From Guadua angustifolia (taxonomy: Eukaryota; Streptophyta; Magnoliopsida; Poales; Poaceae), in NCBI GenBank assembly GCA_036346375.1, contig CM070520.1:47139854-47203853 (forward strand): a stretch of 64,000 bases of DNA, in the 5' to 3' direction. Of the stretch, positions 29,956 to 42,366 are shown piece by piece (position 1 is the first letter of the stretch; the number at the start of each line of letters is the position of its first letter). The notes under the pieces are model-generated. The model saw nothing but the letters and a program-made list of their open reading frames with translations. It had not been told where the DNA came from and searched no databases. The position numbers were made by a program, and so were the translations under genes.

Positions 29956-32238
29956 ATGGAGAACTCGAAATATGGAGCAGAAAATGACGCCCAACCCCTG
30001 GAACTGAAACCATTGCTCTCATTAGCGCCGATGTTCCCTACTCCTATGGGATACGATGTGGCAACTCAATCAACCGATCCACCGGTAGTTTATGTCACAC
30101 CATTCAGGCCCTGCTCCTCGTCAGAACGGCCTCAACCAGCTCCAGCTTCATTTGCTCAGCCCTTGGCAAATGCGGCCAATGCCGGGGACTCCAATGCGGC
30201 CAACACCAAGAGCAGGTCAGTAAGGAGGAGCCTGAACAAAGAGCTCGACATCTGCCCCTCCTCATCAGACAAACCAAGGGATTCAGTGGAAGCAATCCTG
30301 GCGGTGTTTGATTCTCTCCGCCGCCGTGTGCTGCAGTTGGATGAAAAGGAGGATGCAAGCAAGCGAGCTGACTTGAAGGCTGGTTCTCTCATGATGCAGA
30401 ATAACCTGAGAATCAATAATCTGAAGACAATAGGGTCTGTGCCTGGTCTTGAAATTGGAGATATTTTCTTCTTTAGGATTGAGATGTGCATTGTGGGTTT
30501 GCATGCACCTGCTATGGCTGGCATTGATTACATGCATGTCGGGAAAGATGAGACTCTGGCTGTGAGCGTTATCTCATCTGGTGGTTACGAGAATGATGAA
30601 GATGACACAGACACTTTAGTGTACACAGGCCATGGAGGCAATAGTCGGCACAAGGAGAAGCATGACCAGAAGCTTGAGAGGGGTAACCTTGCTCTCATGA
30701 ACAGCACAAACAAGAAGAATCAGATCAGGGTTGTGCGCAGCGCACAGGACCCCTTCTGTAACTCCGGAAAAATTTATATTTATGACGGACTTTATCGTGT
30801 CGAAGATTCTTGGATGGACAAAGCAAAGAATGGTTTTAGCATTTTCAAGTACAGGCTGAGAAGGGAGCCGGGACAACCTGATGGAATTTTACTTTGGAAG
30901 ATGACAGAGAAGTGGAAAGCAAATCCTGCCTCAAGAGAAAAGGTTATACTGCTGGATTTATCATCAAAGATTGAGAACCTCCCTGTGTGCCTCGTTAATG
31001 ATGTTGATGATGAGAAAGGACCAAGCCACTTCAATTATGTTACTGGAGCAAAGTATTCGAGACCTCTTAGTAAGAAAAAACCATTACAAAGTTGCAAGTG
31101 TCCTAGTGTGTGCTTACCTGGTGACACTAATTGTTCATGTGCACAACAGAATGGGGATCTTCCTTACAGCTCATCGGGATTGCTTGTGAAGCACATTCCG
31201 ATGCTTTATGAGTGCTCTTCTAATTGTCAGTGTTCTCAAAATTGTCGAAACAGGATCACACAGAAGGGTGTTAGACTGAATTTTGAGGTTTTCTGTACTG
31301 GGGATCGTGGATGGGGCCTCCGATCTTGGGATGCCATCCGTGCTGGCACATTCATTTGTGAGTATGCTGGTGAAGTTGTTGATGAAACGAAGATGAACAT
31401 TTTTTTTAGATAATGGATTAACATCCGGCCTCTGCAATCGCACACAGCCAAGTCCATACAATTATCATGTCCAAAAACAAAATATAAAAAGCGACAAAGA
31501 GAATGTAAAATTAAAAGCAAATCCTATGATTGCTTCGCCAGCCGTTCTTGTCAAAGAATTCAAACGCCACTACCTCCAATGCTTGGCATATCCATCGAAT
31601 GTACTCCCTATTAACATCAGACTGCAATAGGGCCCAAAACCGCAGCCAGTATGTCCTCCTGAACGTAGCCTGCATAAAAGAAGAATATTTTTTCCTCTCG
31701 AATATTAGATCATTGCGTGTACACCAAATAGCCTATAAAAGGGCAGCACTCCCAACAAAAATCATTCTCTTTGCACCTTTCTCAAGGTCAAATAACCAAT
31801 AACTAAACAAATGATTCATAGATGAACATGGATGGTGAGGAAGATGAATATACCTTTCGCACGTCATGGCCCAACGATAAAGTTTTAAGATGGAATCTGG
31901 GTGCAAAATTACTTGAAGAAACGAGTATGGAGGTCACAACCGAGAAGTTTAAGCAACTACCTATCATCATAAATGCAAAAAATTCAGGCAATGTGGCTCG
32001 TTTTCTGAACCATAGCTGTTCCCCAAATCTCCTTTGGCAAGCCGTACAGTTTGATCATAGCGATGACAGTTACCCACACATCATGTTTTTCGCAATGAAA
32101 CATATTCCTCCCATGACTGAACTGACCTATGATTATGGTACAAGAGGAGCTCCTCCTGGCATTAAGAGCAAACTCCTCAATGCTTGCAAACTCAAGCCAT
32201 GCCTCTGTGGCTCTACAAATTGTCGAGGTTTTTTCTGA
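29956..32238 (+). pseudogene. SUVH-type SRA-SET histone H3K9 methyltransferase, disrupted by a LINE
   Basis: Intronless, as is usual for grass SUVH genes. The N-terminal part is low in similarity. An SRA/YDG domain (about residues 157-310: GSVPGLEIGDIFFFR, IVGLHAPAMAGIDYM, SSGGYENDEDDTDTLVYTG, PFCNSGKIYIYDGLY) would bind methylated DNA. A Cys-rich pre-SET follows (CKCPSVCLPGDTNCSCAQQN .. CSSNCQCSQNCRNR). The SET domain begins GWGLRSWDAIRAGTFICEYAGE, then a 419-bp LINE tail enters after KMN and gives a stop at 31411-31413 (485 residues). After the second copy of the target duplication the SET domain resumes in frame at 31828 (DGEEDEYTFRTSWP), with RFLNHSCSPN, ELTYDYG and a post-SET CLCGSTNCRG ending at 32238. 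I see no other lesion. Family members silence chromatin; this allele would lack the catalytic core. Confidence 0.9.
31401..31819 (-). mobile_element. 5'-truncated LINE inserted in the SUVH SET domain
   Basis: A 419-bp insert is flanked by a 10-bp duplication agatgaacat (31391-31400 and 31820-31829). On the minus strand it ends in a short A-run next to the left flank. It shares tccgg(c/t)ctctg(c/t)aatcgcacacа-type sequence and the cattgcgtgtacaccaaatagcc phrase with the LINE at 32321-33289. It is non-coding. Confidence 0.88.
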
Positions 32239-32320
32239 CAAAAGATATGCTAGGCATGTATTTTTAGATGAAGGATGTAGGATCGAAATATACTAATGTA
32301 GCAATCAGAGGGGGGCGAAT

Positions 32321-33289
32321 TTTTTTTTTTGATAAAGAATTAAAATCCGGTCTCTGTAATCGCACACAACCGAGTTTTACAAATTTCACAGTCAGATATC
32401 TGTAATGAAAAAGAAATAAAGGGAGCCAAAAATTAAAAGCAAATTCTATGATTGCTTGTCCATCCACTTCTGGCAAAAATATCTAACGCCACAACCTCTA
32501 ATGCCGTACTTGCCAGTCGAATAACCTCCCTTTTATCCTCATACTGCAATAATGCCCAAAACCGCATCCAGTACGTTCCCTTAGAAAATAACCTGTATGA
32601 AAGAAGAACATTGTTTTTTCTCAAATATTAGATCATTTCGTGTGCACCAAATAGCCCATAATATGGCAGCACCCCCCACAAGAATCAGTTTTTTTCACAC
32701 CTTAATGCCAGTTAACCAACTACCTAGCATATGAGATATAGACCTTAGTGGTGATAAATCAGTAGCAATACGAACAATTCGCCAAATAACTTTGGAGTGT
32801 TGGCAATCAAAAAATAAATATCGAATTGTTTCATTACAATTACAGAAACAACACTGTGGATTCCCCTTCCAATTTTTTCTAGCAAGATTGTCCTTTGTTA
32901 AAATTACTCCTCGTCATAAATACCAGAGGAAAATTTTAATTTTTAAAGGGAGTTTCAACTTCTAAATTAATTTGCTAGTGAAAGGAGTACCTTTGTTCAT
33001 CAAATAAACATACGTAGATCGGACAGAGGATTGGCCATGTCTATGTAAACCCAAGTGAAAAAGATCCCTACCATCAGTAAGCTGGCAATTAGCTACTTTT
33101 GCTACTAGATTGGACCATGCTACCAATTTATCACCGATTAACAATCTTCGAAAAGTAATATTTGGTGGCCTCTGAGTCATTACTTTCGCCACAGTATTAT
33201 GTGGATAATGAACAATGTTATACAGACTTGGAAATTGTACCTTAAGAGGTACAGAATCCACCCAACTATCCTCCCAAAACCTGGTTTGT
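32321..33289 (-). mobile_element. 5'-truncated LINE (C-terminal zf-RVT region)
   Basis: A 969-bp insert is flanked by agaggggggcgaat (32307-32320) and agaggggggtgaat (33290-33303), 13 of 14 bases equal. The A-tail lies on the minus strand at 32321-32330. Minus-strand translation, with shifts, shows the end of a plant non-LTR reverse transcriptase: RFWEDSWVDSVPLKVQFPSL, then a zf-RVT part with CNCNETIRYLFFDCQHSK, and an ILWAIWCTRNDLIFEK-type end. It lies just after the SUVH stop, in the same orientation as the LINE inside that gene. Confidence 0.85.
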
Positions 33290-33359
33290 AGAGGGGGGTG
33301 AATGATTGCGCGGAAGCTAAAAATAATTTTTTGACGATTTTTGAAACACCCCAATTTAA

Positions 33360-33620
33360 ACTCAAATTGCTTGGAGACCAGTTCACAAAGTTGGGAGACC
33401 AGTAGAGCAGTCTAGACGACTAGTAGAGCAGTCGGATGGCCAGTAGAGCAGTCTGGGCGACCAGCAGACAACTTGGGCGATCAGTAGACCACTTGGGCGA
33501 CCAGCTGACAACTTGGGCGATCAGTAGACCACTTGGGCGACCAGTTTGAGTGACCAGACGAGCAGTTTGGGCGAGCAGGCAAGCAGTCGGGCGACCAGGC
33601 GAGTAGACTGACGACCAGTT
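33360..33620. repeat. Degenerate ~20-bp minisatellite
   Basis: About a dozen imperfect copies of a gaccagtagagcagt(c/t)tggg-type unit, including two near-identical 42-bp blocks (ttgggcgatcagtagaccac, then ttgggcgaccag). Confidence 0.85.
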
Positions 33621-33639
33621 CACAAAAATAGAAATTGCT

Positions 33640-33955
33640 AGAGATCCCACTATTGGATTGATGTGAAATTTTAACTGTAGAAACTACACTCAATTCCGTA
33701 GCTAACACAAAAAAGAATCAGGTCAATCAGATCTACGGATCTAAAGTTATGTCCTTCGCAAGATGACTAAAATAATTAGCGATCTAACAGCGATGGACCA
33801 AACTCAATCGAGACTAAACGAAGATCCCACCATTAGATTGATGTGAAATTTTAACTCTAGAAACTAGATTCAATTACAAATCTAACCCAAGAAGAATCAA
33901 ATCGATCGGATCTACGGATCAAGATATATTACCTTCGCAAGATGATTGAAGCAAC
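33640..33955. repeat. Tandem duplication inside the copia LTR
   Basis: gatcccac(t/c)attggattgatgtg with the following ~120 bp (aaattttaact, gatctacggatc, ccttcgcaagatga) occurs twice, starting near 33642 and 33823, with moderate divergence. Confidence 0.8.
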
Positions 33956-34579
33956 AAATGACGAAAAAACGCGAATTAACAACGGACCAAATTAGCGCAG
34001 GTCTTCTTGCATGCACGTGAAACACTTCTAGTAGCCAGGGAGCCTCAAGGTGCTAAAGCTTGTAGTTGCATGCAGCCACAACGTCGAAAGCAATCAGCGA
34101 CTCAAAATCCAGACGCTGGAAAAACCCTCGCCGCAATGCACAGGACGCTTGAGTCGTAAGAAAGATATTTTATTTCTTTTTGTCTAACAGTACTCCAAAC
34201 AAAAGAGTACAACCCTAAAACCTTGCTCTCTACATAAACAGGAGACATCTCCCCCTATTTATACAGAGCAAACATAAAGAGATTGAATACAACTCCACTT
34301 CCCACATAGAAAGAGTTCGTATGCATCTCAACCTGGCCCAACATGGTCAAAAACAACTCTTGCACGCATGTACAAGCCACATGCTGTAAATACGTGACTA
34401 ACCAGCCTCTATGTGCATGTTCTCTAGCCCGAACGTCCCGCATGACATCCTTGACCACCAAGACCTCGATTCCTCCCAGAATTTAGTCCCGAACCTCAGT
34501 TCCTTTATGAACCTAGTTCCGATCCCGTCATCGACCACGTTCGCCCTCGAACAACACCTGCACATGAATAAACAAGAAA

Positions 34580-34797
34580 CAGATTCGAGTATAAGTCCAC
34601 GACTTGACTCAAAATCAATTCATGCAACCACTCACACGAGTGTGTTGCATCAAGCAAAACCATCATCATGCTATCACCAGCATATCAAACAAATCCGAGT
34701 ACAAGTCCACGACTTGACTCAAAGTCAATCCATGCAACCACTCGCACGAGCGTGTTGCATCAAGCAAAACCATCATCATGCTATCACCAGCATATGC
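34580..34797. repeat. ~107-bp tandem duplication inside the copia LTR
   Basis: Two neighbouring copies start at cgagtataagtccacgac and cgagtacaagtccacgac. Both run through gtgttgcatcaagcaaaacc to atcaccagcatat. Confidence 0.9.
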
Positions 34798-35099
34798 ACA
34801 AGCACCACACATGCCATAATCACAACCACTTTGCAATGCCAATTTCATTACTCAGCCAATTTTTCAGCACATGATTTCACAATCTTCCCTTTGATGAAAA
34901 CATTGGCAACACCATTTGGAACTGAACATTGGCATTCACATCACAAGAAAAGTTTTACGAAATTTATTTTAAAACCAAAAAAGCAAAGTGAAAAATATCC
35001 TCCTAAAAAGAAGAAATAATCTCTCCCTAAAAAGAAGAAAAAAATAAAGGAAGAAAAATATGTGTGAATGTGCAATATGTGTGTCCAAAAATCTCCAAA

Positions 35100-36707
35100 A
35101 TTCTCCCCCTTTGACAATGGATTCACCAAAAATACAAAAGAGAGAACAAAAATTTTTTGTTTATTTTTTATTTTTTTTATGTACTGAGCATTATAAGTCA
35201 TCCACAAATGTAACAAATTCATCACTAAGTCATGCTATCAAAAATACTTGCACCCTCAAATCTACACATAAACAATGTAGAGTAAGCATAACTAGAAATC
35301 AAGTACTATTAACGATTTTTTGCATGGCATGATCTCCCTTTCTCAACAATCTTAAAACCTGAAGACATTGAATTTTTTTGTGCACTTTATTTGTGCTTGA
35401 AAAACTGATTCATTAATTGATTGCAACAATAACAATTGTAAGGAATTACATGCACCATCAGCATTACTTTTCAACCATGCCAAGCAGTCACAAGCTTAAG
35501 GTTTCATGGTTTCGGTCATACACAACTTCTTCCAAGTTCATATCAAAGTGCAATGATAAGCAGTCTCGTAAAGAAGAAGTGCGATAGTACATGACCTTGT
35601 TCTTGCATTTATCAACAGTCACTCTCATATTTAGCACTTTTTAAGCAGGATCAAGATAGCCAAGAAAGTTCAACTATGACAAGATTTAATTCATGTTGTC
35701 ATTCTATTTAAATAGTCATATCATAAACTACACCATATGTGCATGAACATGATGTTGCAAAGCTCTTGAAACATAAATATGGCTTCAAATGACATGTGTA
35801 TGAAATACAATGCTCAGTACTTTTTTATTGTTTTTCATTTTTTGTTTTTCATTTAAGAAACACACAAAATAAAAAGTATGTTACAAAATATTACAAAAAC
35901 TTCAAAAACTCCCTCTCAAAAATAACCCATCGGATGAACCAACTCAAGTTCTCCCCGAATAAAAGCAAAACGAGAAGAAGACAAAGGTTTTGTGAAAATA
36001 TCTGCCAATTGATGTTCAGTATCCACATGATGAAGCACAATATTTCCCTTTTCTATATGATCTCTAAGAAAGTGAAATCTGATCTCAATGTGTTTTGTTC
36101 TAGAATGTTGCACAGGGTTCTTAGCAATGCATATTGCACTAGTGTTATCACACAAAAGAGGAACACTATCCAAATTAACCCCATAATCTTTAAGTGCAGC
36201 TACTATCCAAAGATTTGAGAACAACAACTAGCAGCAGCCATATATTCAGATTCAACAGTTGATTGTGCAATAGAAGATTGTTTTCTAGATGACCATGCAA
36301 TAAGAGAATTACCCAAGAAGTGATATGAACCGGATGTACTTTTTCTATCAATTCTACAACCTCTAAAATCAGTATTAAATGCATGAGGAAGCAGAAAGTC
36401 ATATGCCAAAATCTTGAGTACCATGAAGATACCTGAAAATCCGCTAGACAGCTTGTCGACGTGAAACACGTGGGGAAGCTTGAAAGCGAGCACACAAACA
36501 CACAATAAATTGAATATCCGGTCTTGATGCAGTGAGATATAAAAGTGAACCTATCATGCTTATGTATTCCTTTTGATCAACCATCTCACCATCTTCACCA
36601 AGTTTGCATTAATTTGGCTGCCATTCACCACCCAATTTTTTCAAAGATTTTTGAATAAGGTCTTCGGTCATTGTACTACCTCCAGTAAAAACTTTGGGTG
36701 AAAAAGT
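35100..36707 (-). pseudogene. Copia reverse transcriptase/RNase H 3' remnant (SIRE/Opie-like)
   Basis: The minus strand encodes, in two frames, the end of a copia polyprotein. 36203-36505 gives CRIDRKSTSGSYHFLGNSL, then IAQSTVESEYMAAASCC. 35916-36227 gives LLCDNTSAICIAKNPVQHSR, TKHIEIRFHFLRDH and DTEHQLADIFTKPLSSSRF. A frameshift separates them near 36210. 35100-35915 is non-coding 3' region up to the polypurine tract. RT sequence continues to about 36700, where gypsy LTR sequence begins. Confidence 0.82.
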
Positions 36708-37362
36708 TCTACAGAAAATTAATTAATATTCTGACATTACTATCTGCTCGAAAGTTTATTTTCGTATTTTGATTTATTTAAGTGTGTGAATTATATTATT
36801 TATTTTTAAAACTTTTTATAAGCATTCTATTTAATCTAATGATGCTTCCACAAAAATTTCAAGTTAATTTATTTGTCAATTATTTAATTAAAATTCTGAC
36901 ACTCCATTATTCAAAATTTCCTTATTTCTGTTTTTGAGTTTTTAGAGGACTTATATGACATGATAAATTTCTAATATTTTTACTAGGAGTAAGTAATTCA
37001 TTGAGGTTACTAGAAAATTCTATCAGGTCGAGATACAGTCTAGATATTTTTTATTAAATCTGACATTGCACTATTTCTAGTCAAAGTGAGGGTCTTTTCA
37101 ATAATTAAGTCTCATTCTTGTTCATAAAAATTTTATTTGTGGGTAAAAATGCTTTTCCTGCAGGCTTAGGGTTTAGGTGGTAATTTTTTCAAATTTTTAC
37201 TTTTACCTTTTTGATCTTAATTCCATTTGCTAGATTTTTTATACAAAGAATAAATCCAGAGAAATCCAAATAAAAATCAATAATGCCAAGAAAACTCAGA
37301 AAGAATAATATTCAAATTCAAAATATTTATTTTTATTTTACTAGAATTTTCGGGATGTTACA
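36708..37362. mobile_element. Fragment of the large gypsy-type LTR
   Basis: It ends ttcgggatgttaca, like the end of the 49571-54272 element (ttgggatgttaca). The upstream text is similar too: attctgacat, ctgtttttgagttttta, ataaatttctaatatttttac. Only about 650 bp of that end is present. It separates two unrelated copia fragments. Confidence 0.65.
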
Positions 37363-37604
37363 GGAATCCATCTCGTTACGGACCACCTCTTTCCAATACT
37401 CAGCATTAGGTAGTGCATAAGCTTCTGAAAGAGATTTTGGCACATCATCCACGAGGTATACAATAAAGTCATCATCAAAGGTTTTCTCAACCCTTTGTTT
37501 CTTGCTCCTACGAGGAGTCTCTGCGACTGAAGTGTTATGCTCATCAGAAATATCTTCTACTAGTAGTGTATCACTTATTAGTTCAAAAACAGTGGCAGGT
37601 TCAA

Positions 37605-37641
<37 letters not shown>

Positions 37642-39980
37642 TTCAATTTTGAGTATTCTCAGTTCGTGAAGTACTACCTGCTGGCCTCTTAGGATAAATA
37701 TCCTCAAAAAATGAAGCATCTCTGGACTCCATTATTGTGTTAACAATAATCTTAGGAGTTTCTGATTTTACTACTAAAAATCTATAAGCTGAGCTGTTAT
37801 ATACATATCCTAGAAAAATATAATTGACTATTTTAGATCCAAGCTTTTTCTTTTTCTGCAATGGTATATTGACTTTTGCCAAACACCCCTAAGTTCGTAG
37901 AAAATTGACATTAGGCTTTCTCCTCTTCCATCCCTCATATAGAGTAATCTCACACTTTTTAGTGATTACTCTGTTTAAGACAAAAGTTATTGTTAATATA
38001 GCTTCCTCCCACCACATTTTAGGCATACCGGCACTCTCCAACATAGCATTCACCAAGTCTGTTAGTGTTTAGTTTTTCCTCTCAGTTACCCCATTTGATT
38101 GGAGAGAATATGGTAGTGTAACTTCATGGATTATATCATGCTCAGAACAGAACTGGGAGAATTCCTGAGAGATATATTCTCCTTCATGATCAGACCTTAG
38201 TCTTTTAATTTTTATTTTCTAGTTGGTTCTCAAGCTCAACCTTATAAATTTTAAAGTAGTTTAAAACTTCATCCTTTGTTTTCAGCAGATACACATAACA
38301 ATAACGTGTTATATCATCTATCAGAATTAGAAAATATCTTTTGCCTCCTTTTGTCAATAATCCATTCATCTTACACATGTCAGAATGGACAAGATCTAGT
38401 GGTGCCAAGTTCTTTTCGTCCTCTAATCCCTTAAAGGGTTTTTCCAAGTTGCTTTGCTTGCACACAAGAATGGCACTTTGATCCTTTGACAAAATCACAT
38501 TTTGGAATTAATTGTAATCTGGACATTCGAGCAATGCTATCAAAACTAATATGACAGAAATGACAACGCCAAATATTGGCCTCACATTTATTCAAAACAG
38601 TTGCAATATTCATATTGTAACAAGACTTCAGAGTACTAAAGCGGAACAAGCCTTCGCTCTCATAGCCTTTACCAACAAATGTTCCCAAACTTAGAAATTA
38701 CAACTTTATTTGACTCAAATACTAGCTTATAACCATACCTGCATAGGAGAGAATCACTAACGAGGTTCTTTTTTATTGTTGGTGCATGCTGCACGTTTTT
38801 TAAGTGGACAATCTTCCCTAAAATAAGCCTCAGATCCATCGTGTCAACACCAAGAACAGAAGCATGCGACTCGTTCCCCATTAGGACGGAGGAAGCCCCG
38901 ATTGCCTGATTAGAACACACGTGAACATTAGCACCAGTATCAACCCACCAATTAGTGGATTGATATACTGAAAAAACAATAGAAGAATTACCATACCCTT
39001 CTGAAGTCGAGTCCTTGTTTATGGTCACGTTGGCATTTTTCTTGCCCAGTTCATTTGTCCTATTTTTGCGATAATGATAGTCTTTTGCCATATGACCCGT
39101 CCTTTCTACAAAAGAAACATGTGATGTTCTTCATATCCTGTTTCTCAAATTTCATCTTTTTAAAGATAGTTGTCTTATTTGGTTTATGGCCTTTAAAGTT
39201 CTTGCCATATGATTTTTTCTCGACGACATTGGCATTATTTTGATTAATGGTGCTTAGTGCATCTTTTGCTCTTGCCTTTTCTTCCACATCAAGGGCTATA
39301 ATGAGATCCTCAACAAAAATCTCTTCCCTCTTGTACTTTAAGCTAGTGGCAAAATCCCGCCAAGTTGAGGAAAGTTTGGCAACAATGCGAAAGCCACAAC
39401 CTTAGGAGACAATGCATAACCCAAGTGTGCAATCTAGCCAACCAGTAGCTAGAGCCTAGAGGTCGTGTGCTTGTGCAACAATCGACTTAGAATCATCCAT
39501 GCTAAAATCGAAAAATTGCTCACACACATACAACCAGCGACCAGTTTCAACTTCAGCATACTTTTGGTCAAGTGCATCCCACAACTCAGTGGCACATGTG
39601 TAGTTCATATACACATCATAGAGCTGATCTGCCAAAATAGTCAGAAGGCAGCCTATCAAACTGTAGGTTCTGGTCAACCATAAAAGGATATTGCGGGTGG
39701 ATCACCCACCACAGCCCTAATGACATGAGCCAAAACTTGGCCATTATCTACCATCTACAGAAGTTTACAGCAAAAAACCTTTCAGGTTTCATTGCATCCG
39801 AAGCACCAACCATTACTGAATCACGAAAATATTCACAATAAGATTTCAGAATTGTTGGAAATACTAGGCGCAATATTTTTATTTTAGATTTTATATTGAG
39901 ACAAATGTAATAAAAGACTAGAGATGTATAAAACAGCAGGTAACACATTGTACTTCCGAATATGCAATTTATCACATGAA
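37363..39980 (-). pseudogene. Degraded copia element (gag to start of RT)
   Basis: Minus-strand pieces in gene order: gag (39456-39677, ATELWDALDQKYAEVETGRW), nucleic-acid-binding CFFCRKDGSYGK with its His lost (39060-39287), protease WWVDTGANVHVC (38669-39091), GAG-pre-integrase and integrase (38205-38688, LDLVHSDMCKMNG .. YFLILIDDITRYCYVYLL), and the start of RT (SLSEAYALPNAEYWKEVV, 37363-37500). It has many frameshifts and stops. A poly-Asn run is encoded by a microsatellite. RT and RNase H are cut off by gypsy LTR sequence. Confidence 0.8.
37606..37643. repeat. (ATT)n microsatellite
   Basis: About twelve uninterrupted att triplets. They read as poly-Asn on the minus strand inside the copia remnant. 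Confidence 0.95.
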
Positions 39981-40603
39981 CGACTTACAATTGGGGTTGC
40001 TGAAGAATAGGAAGCAGCGCAGCGTAGATGCGGTGGTGAAAGTAGTCAACATCGAGGAAGTAGAGCGGTTGCGCTAATGCACTGTCTAGAAACCTTATTA
40101 CTGTCCTGTGCAGGTGAACTCTACGGCAATGGTTCGAAGATACCGCTCACCCTCCCTTACGGTGCACGCTGAGGAGGAAGGCCGACGAGGTTCAATAGCT
40201 CAACACAATAGTACAACAATTCAGAGATGAGGAGGAAGAATGGAAGAGGAATTCAGTGTCCCTGTCCTGGGCGTCTCCAGGAGTTTATATATATATTCAT
40301 ACCAGTAACTGACAATATTATGACAGTTGAATGTAACAGATGTTTAAATCACATTTAAATAGATTGAATAGAGAGATAATTGTAAGGTTCAGCAAAATAA
40401 AAGGTGAATTCAAAGTGTCAAGAGACACACTACGACGCGGCAAGGACACACTACAAACATAGTGCCAGGTGAATTCACAAGTTACATGAGTTTTCATGCG
40501 AAAATACGCGAATGTGCGTGCGTGTGTGTTTAGTTACTGTCCACCCTATACCATTCTCAAAGTGTGCATTTTTGCTAGTCTTGTCACAAAGTGTATTTAA
40601 ACC
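39981..40603. other. Probable copia leader/LTR and junction with the RLK spacer
   Basis: The region upstream of the degraded gag, with a gtttatatatata run near 40275, is probably leader and LTR of the copia element, but no borders can be set. 40556-40603 matches 17965-18013 of the copy 2-3 spacer, so the duplicated RLK unit resumes here. Confidence 0.4.
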
Positions 40604-42366
40604 AAGGTTCAAATTTTCGTTTGAAGAAAAATATCGTTCCAAGCCGAAATCCGAAATTTCGTCCGAAATTCGGTAAATTCGGCCGGAGGACATTCAAAAT
40701 TCAAATCCGGTTTGTTTACCCGAAATTTCGGCGAAATTTCCCGAAATTTCGGTCAAAATAAACTGACTGAAAATGGGTTCAAACGACGTCAAAAAATTTG
40801 GAATTTTTTTTGTAGGTTCCTGACATATTATAGATGTTATCATAAAGATTTCAGATGATTATCAGATATGTGGAATTTTTAAAAATTCAAACATTGATAC
40901 TATGTAGATGAAACGTTGATCGGCAAGTTTGAACCGGATGAAAAATAGTGCAGACTATGTTAGAAAACTTTGAAATTTTTTGTGGAGATTCCTGACATAC
41001 TTACAATATTTTTATAAAAATTTCAGATGATGATCAAATGTGAGGAATTTTTAAAAATTCAAACATTGCTACTCTCTTGGTAAAGCGCTGAGCGGCAAGT
41101 TTCATCCGAATTAAAATTAGAACAAACGAGCTTGTAAAATTTTGAAAATTTTTCTGTATGGTTCTGACACATCCATAATATTCTCATAAAATTTTCATAT
41201 GATGATCAAGTGTCATGAATTTTAAAAAATACGAAAAGTGCTACTTTCCTGTTAACAAACCGATGATCAATACATAGATTAAATTTAGCAATAAAAAAGG
41301 TTTAAATTTTTTTAAAATTTTACATAAGGGTGGAAAGGAAATGGTTAATATCTCATAAAAATTTGGAATCATGATCACGCACCAGTGAATTTATAAAATT
41401 TATAGAAGGCACAGTGCCATTTATGTTCTTTCTCTGTTTGATTTTTGAAATATAATACAACAAATTAAGTTCAGTGCTTACTGCATTGATAGATTTTATT
41501 GACCAAACCAATAAAGTTGAAATTTTTTAAAAATTTTATATTATCTTCCCCAGTAATAAATTCATCAACAATAAAATATCAGAAATTAATAAATTAATTT
41601 AAGATATTTAAAAATTCAAAAATAGAGAGAGTTGAAAACTAGTACTTTGAATGTCAGAATTTTTATAAATTCCTGGAGAAATATTTTGATTTGAAAATTT
41701 TACATAAGAATCCTTAGCTCAAATAAATTTGAAACAAAAAATTAAAAAAAGTTATAAAAATATTTGAATTGCCTGATAAATCCTTAGCTCAAATGAATTG
41801 ATTTTTGAAATATAATACAACAAATTAAGTTTAGTGCTTACTGTATTCATAGATTTTATTGAGCAAACAAATAAGGTTGAAATTTTTTCAAAATTTTGTA
41901 GAATGGTACTGAGGAAGTTATTAATCTTTCATAAAATTTTTAGATGATGATCACACTCGAGAAAATTTACAAAAATCTAACAAGTTTACTGTCCCAATTA
42001 TGTCCATTCTGTTTTTGATTTTTTAAAGATAACAAATGATGTTAAATTATTTTGAAACTTTTTTTGTATGATCCCAAACAACAAGGGATGGTACCATAAA
42101 TTTTTTAGATGATCATCAGGCATATAAAAGTTTTTAAAAATCTGACAGTGTTTCTGCCCAAATTTTAAAAAATCTCAAAAAATTAGTTTTTCATCAAATT
42201 TTCATGGAACAAGACTTTCTTAAGGGTTATTGGACCCATTCCGTTCAAATCCGGCCAAAAAATTTGAAAATCCGTACTCCAAACCTGAAATTACTGTAGC
42301 AAAATCAATTTTTTAAATTTTGAATTCGGCCGGGATATATAAATTCGGGGGAGGGGGCGAAAACCG
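40604..42366. repeat. Degenerate ~170-bp tandem array with ccgaaatttcgg ends
   Basis: The left 150 bp is full of ccgaaatttcgg-type palindromes. Then diverged units of about 170 bp follow, each with a g(g/a)ttc(c/t)tgacat phrase, ataaa(a/g)atttcagatgatgatca and aattttta(a/t)aaattc, at roughly 40810, 40990, 41160, 41330, 41900 and 42060. A segment with gatttttgaaatataatacaac occurs twice (41440 and 41800). The right end returns to gaaaaccgaaatccg. No gene is present and the family is not recognised. Confidence 0.6.

Larger units (their letters stand above)
33304..35100 (-). mobile_element. Probable LTR of a SIRE/Opie-like copia element
   Basis: This AT-moderate sequence has internal minisatellites and duplications, a TATA-like ctgtataaatag on the minus strand near 34255, and a gttgcatcaagc region. 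It ends beside the polypurine tract aaagggggagaa (plus-strand ttctccccctttg at 35102). Beyond that tract the minus strand carries copia pol (35916-36707). Exact LTR ends were not fixed. Confidence 0.5.

Noticed and set aside
31390..31830. The insert in the SUVH gene as an intron
   Set aside because: It has no GT..AG borders, carries an A-tail on the minus strand and is flanked by a 10-bp duplication, so it is a LINE insertion.
33360..33620. Possible CRISPR-like spaced repeat
   Set aside because: Units are contiguous and degenerate without unique spacers, in a plant LTR; it is a minisatellite.
34411..35019. 202-residue plus-strand frame rich in Gln/His/Ser
   Set aside because: It covers tandemly duplicated sequence of a copia LTR and repeats its own segments; no domain.
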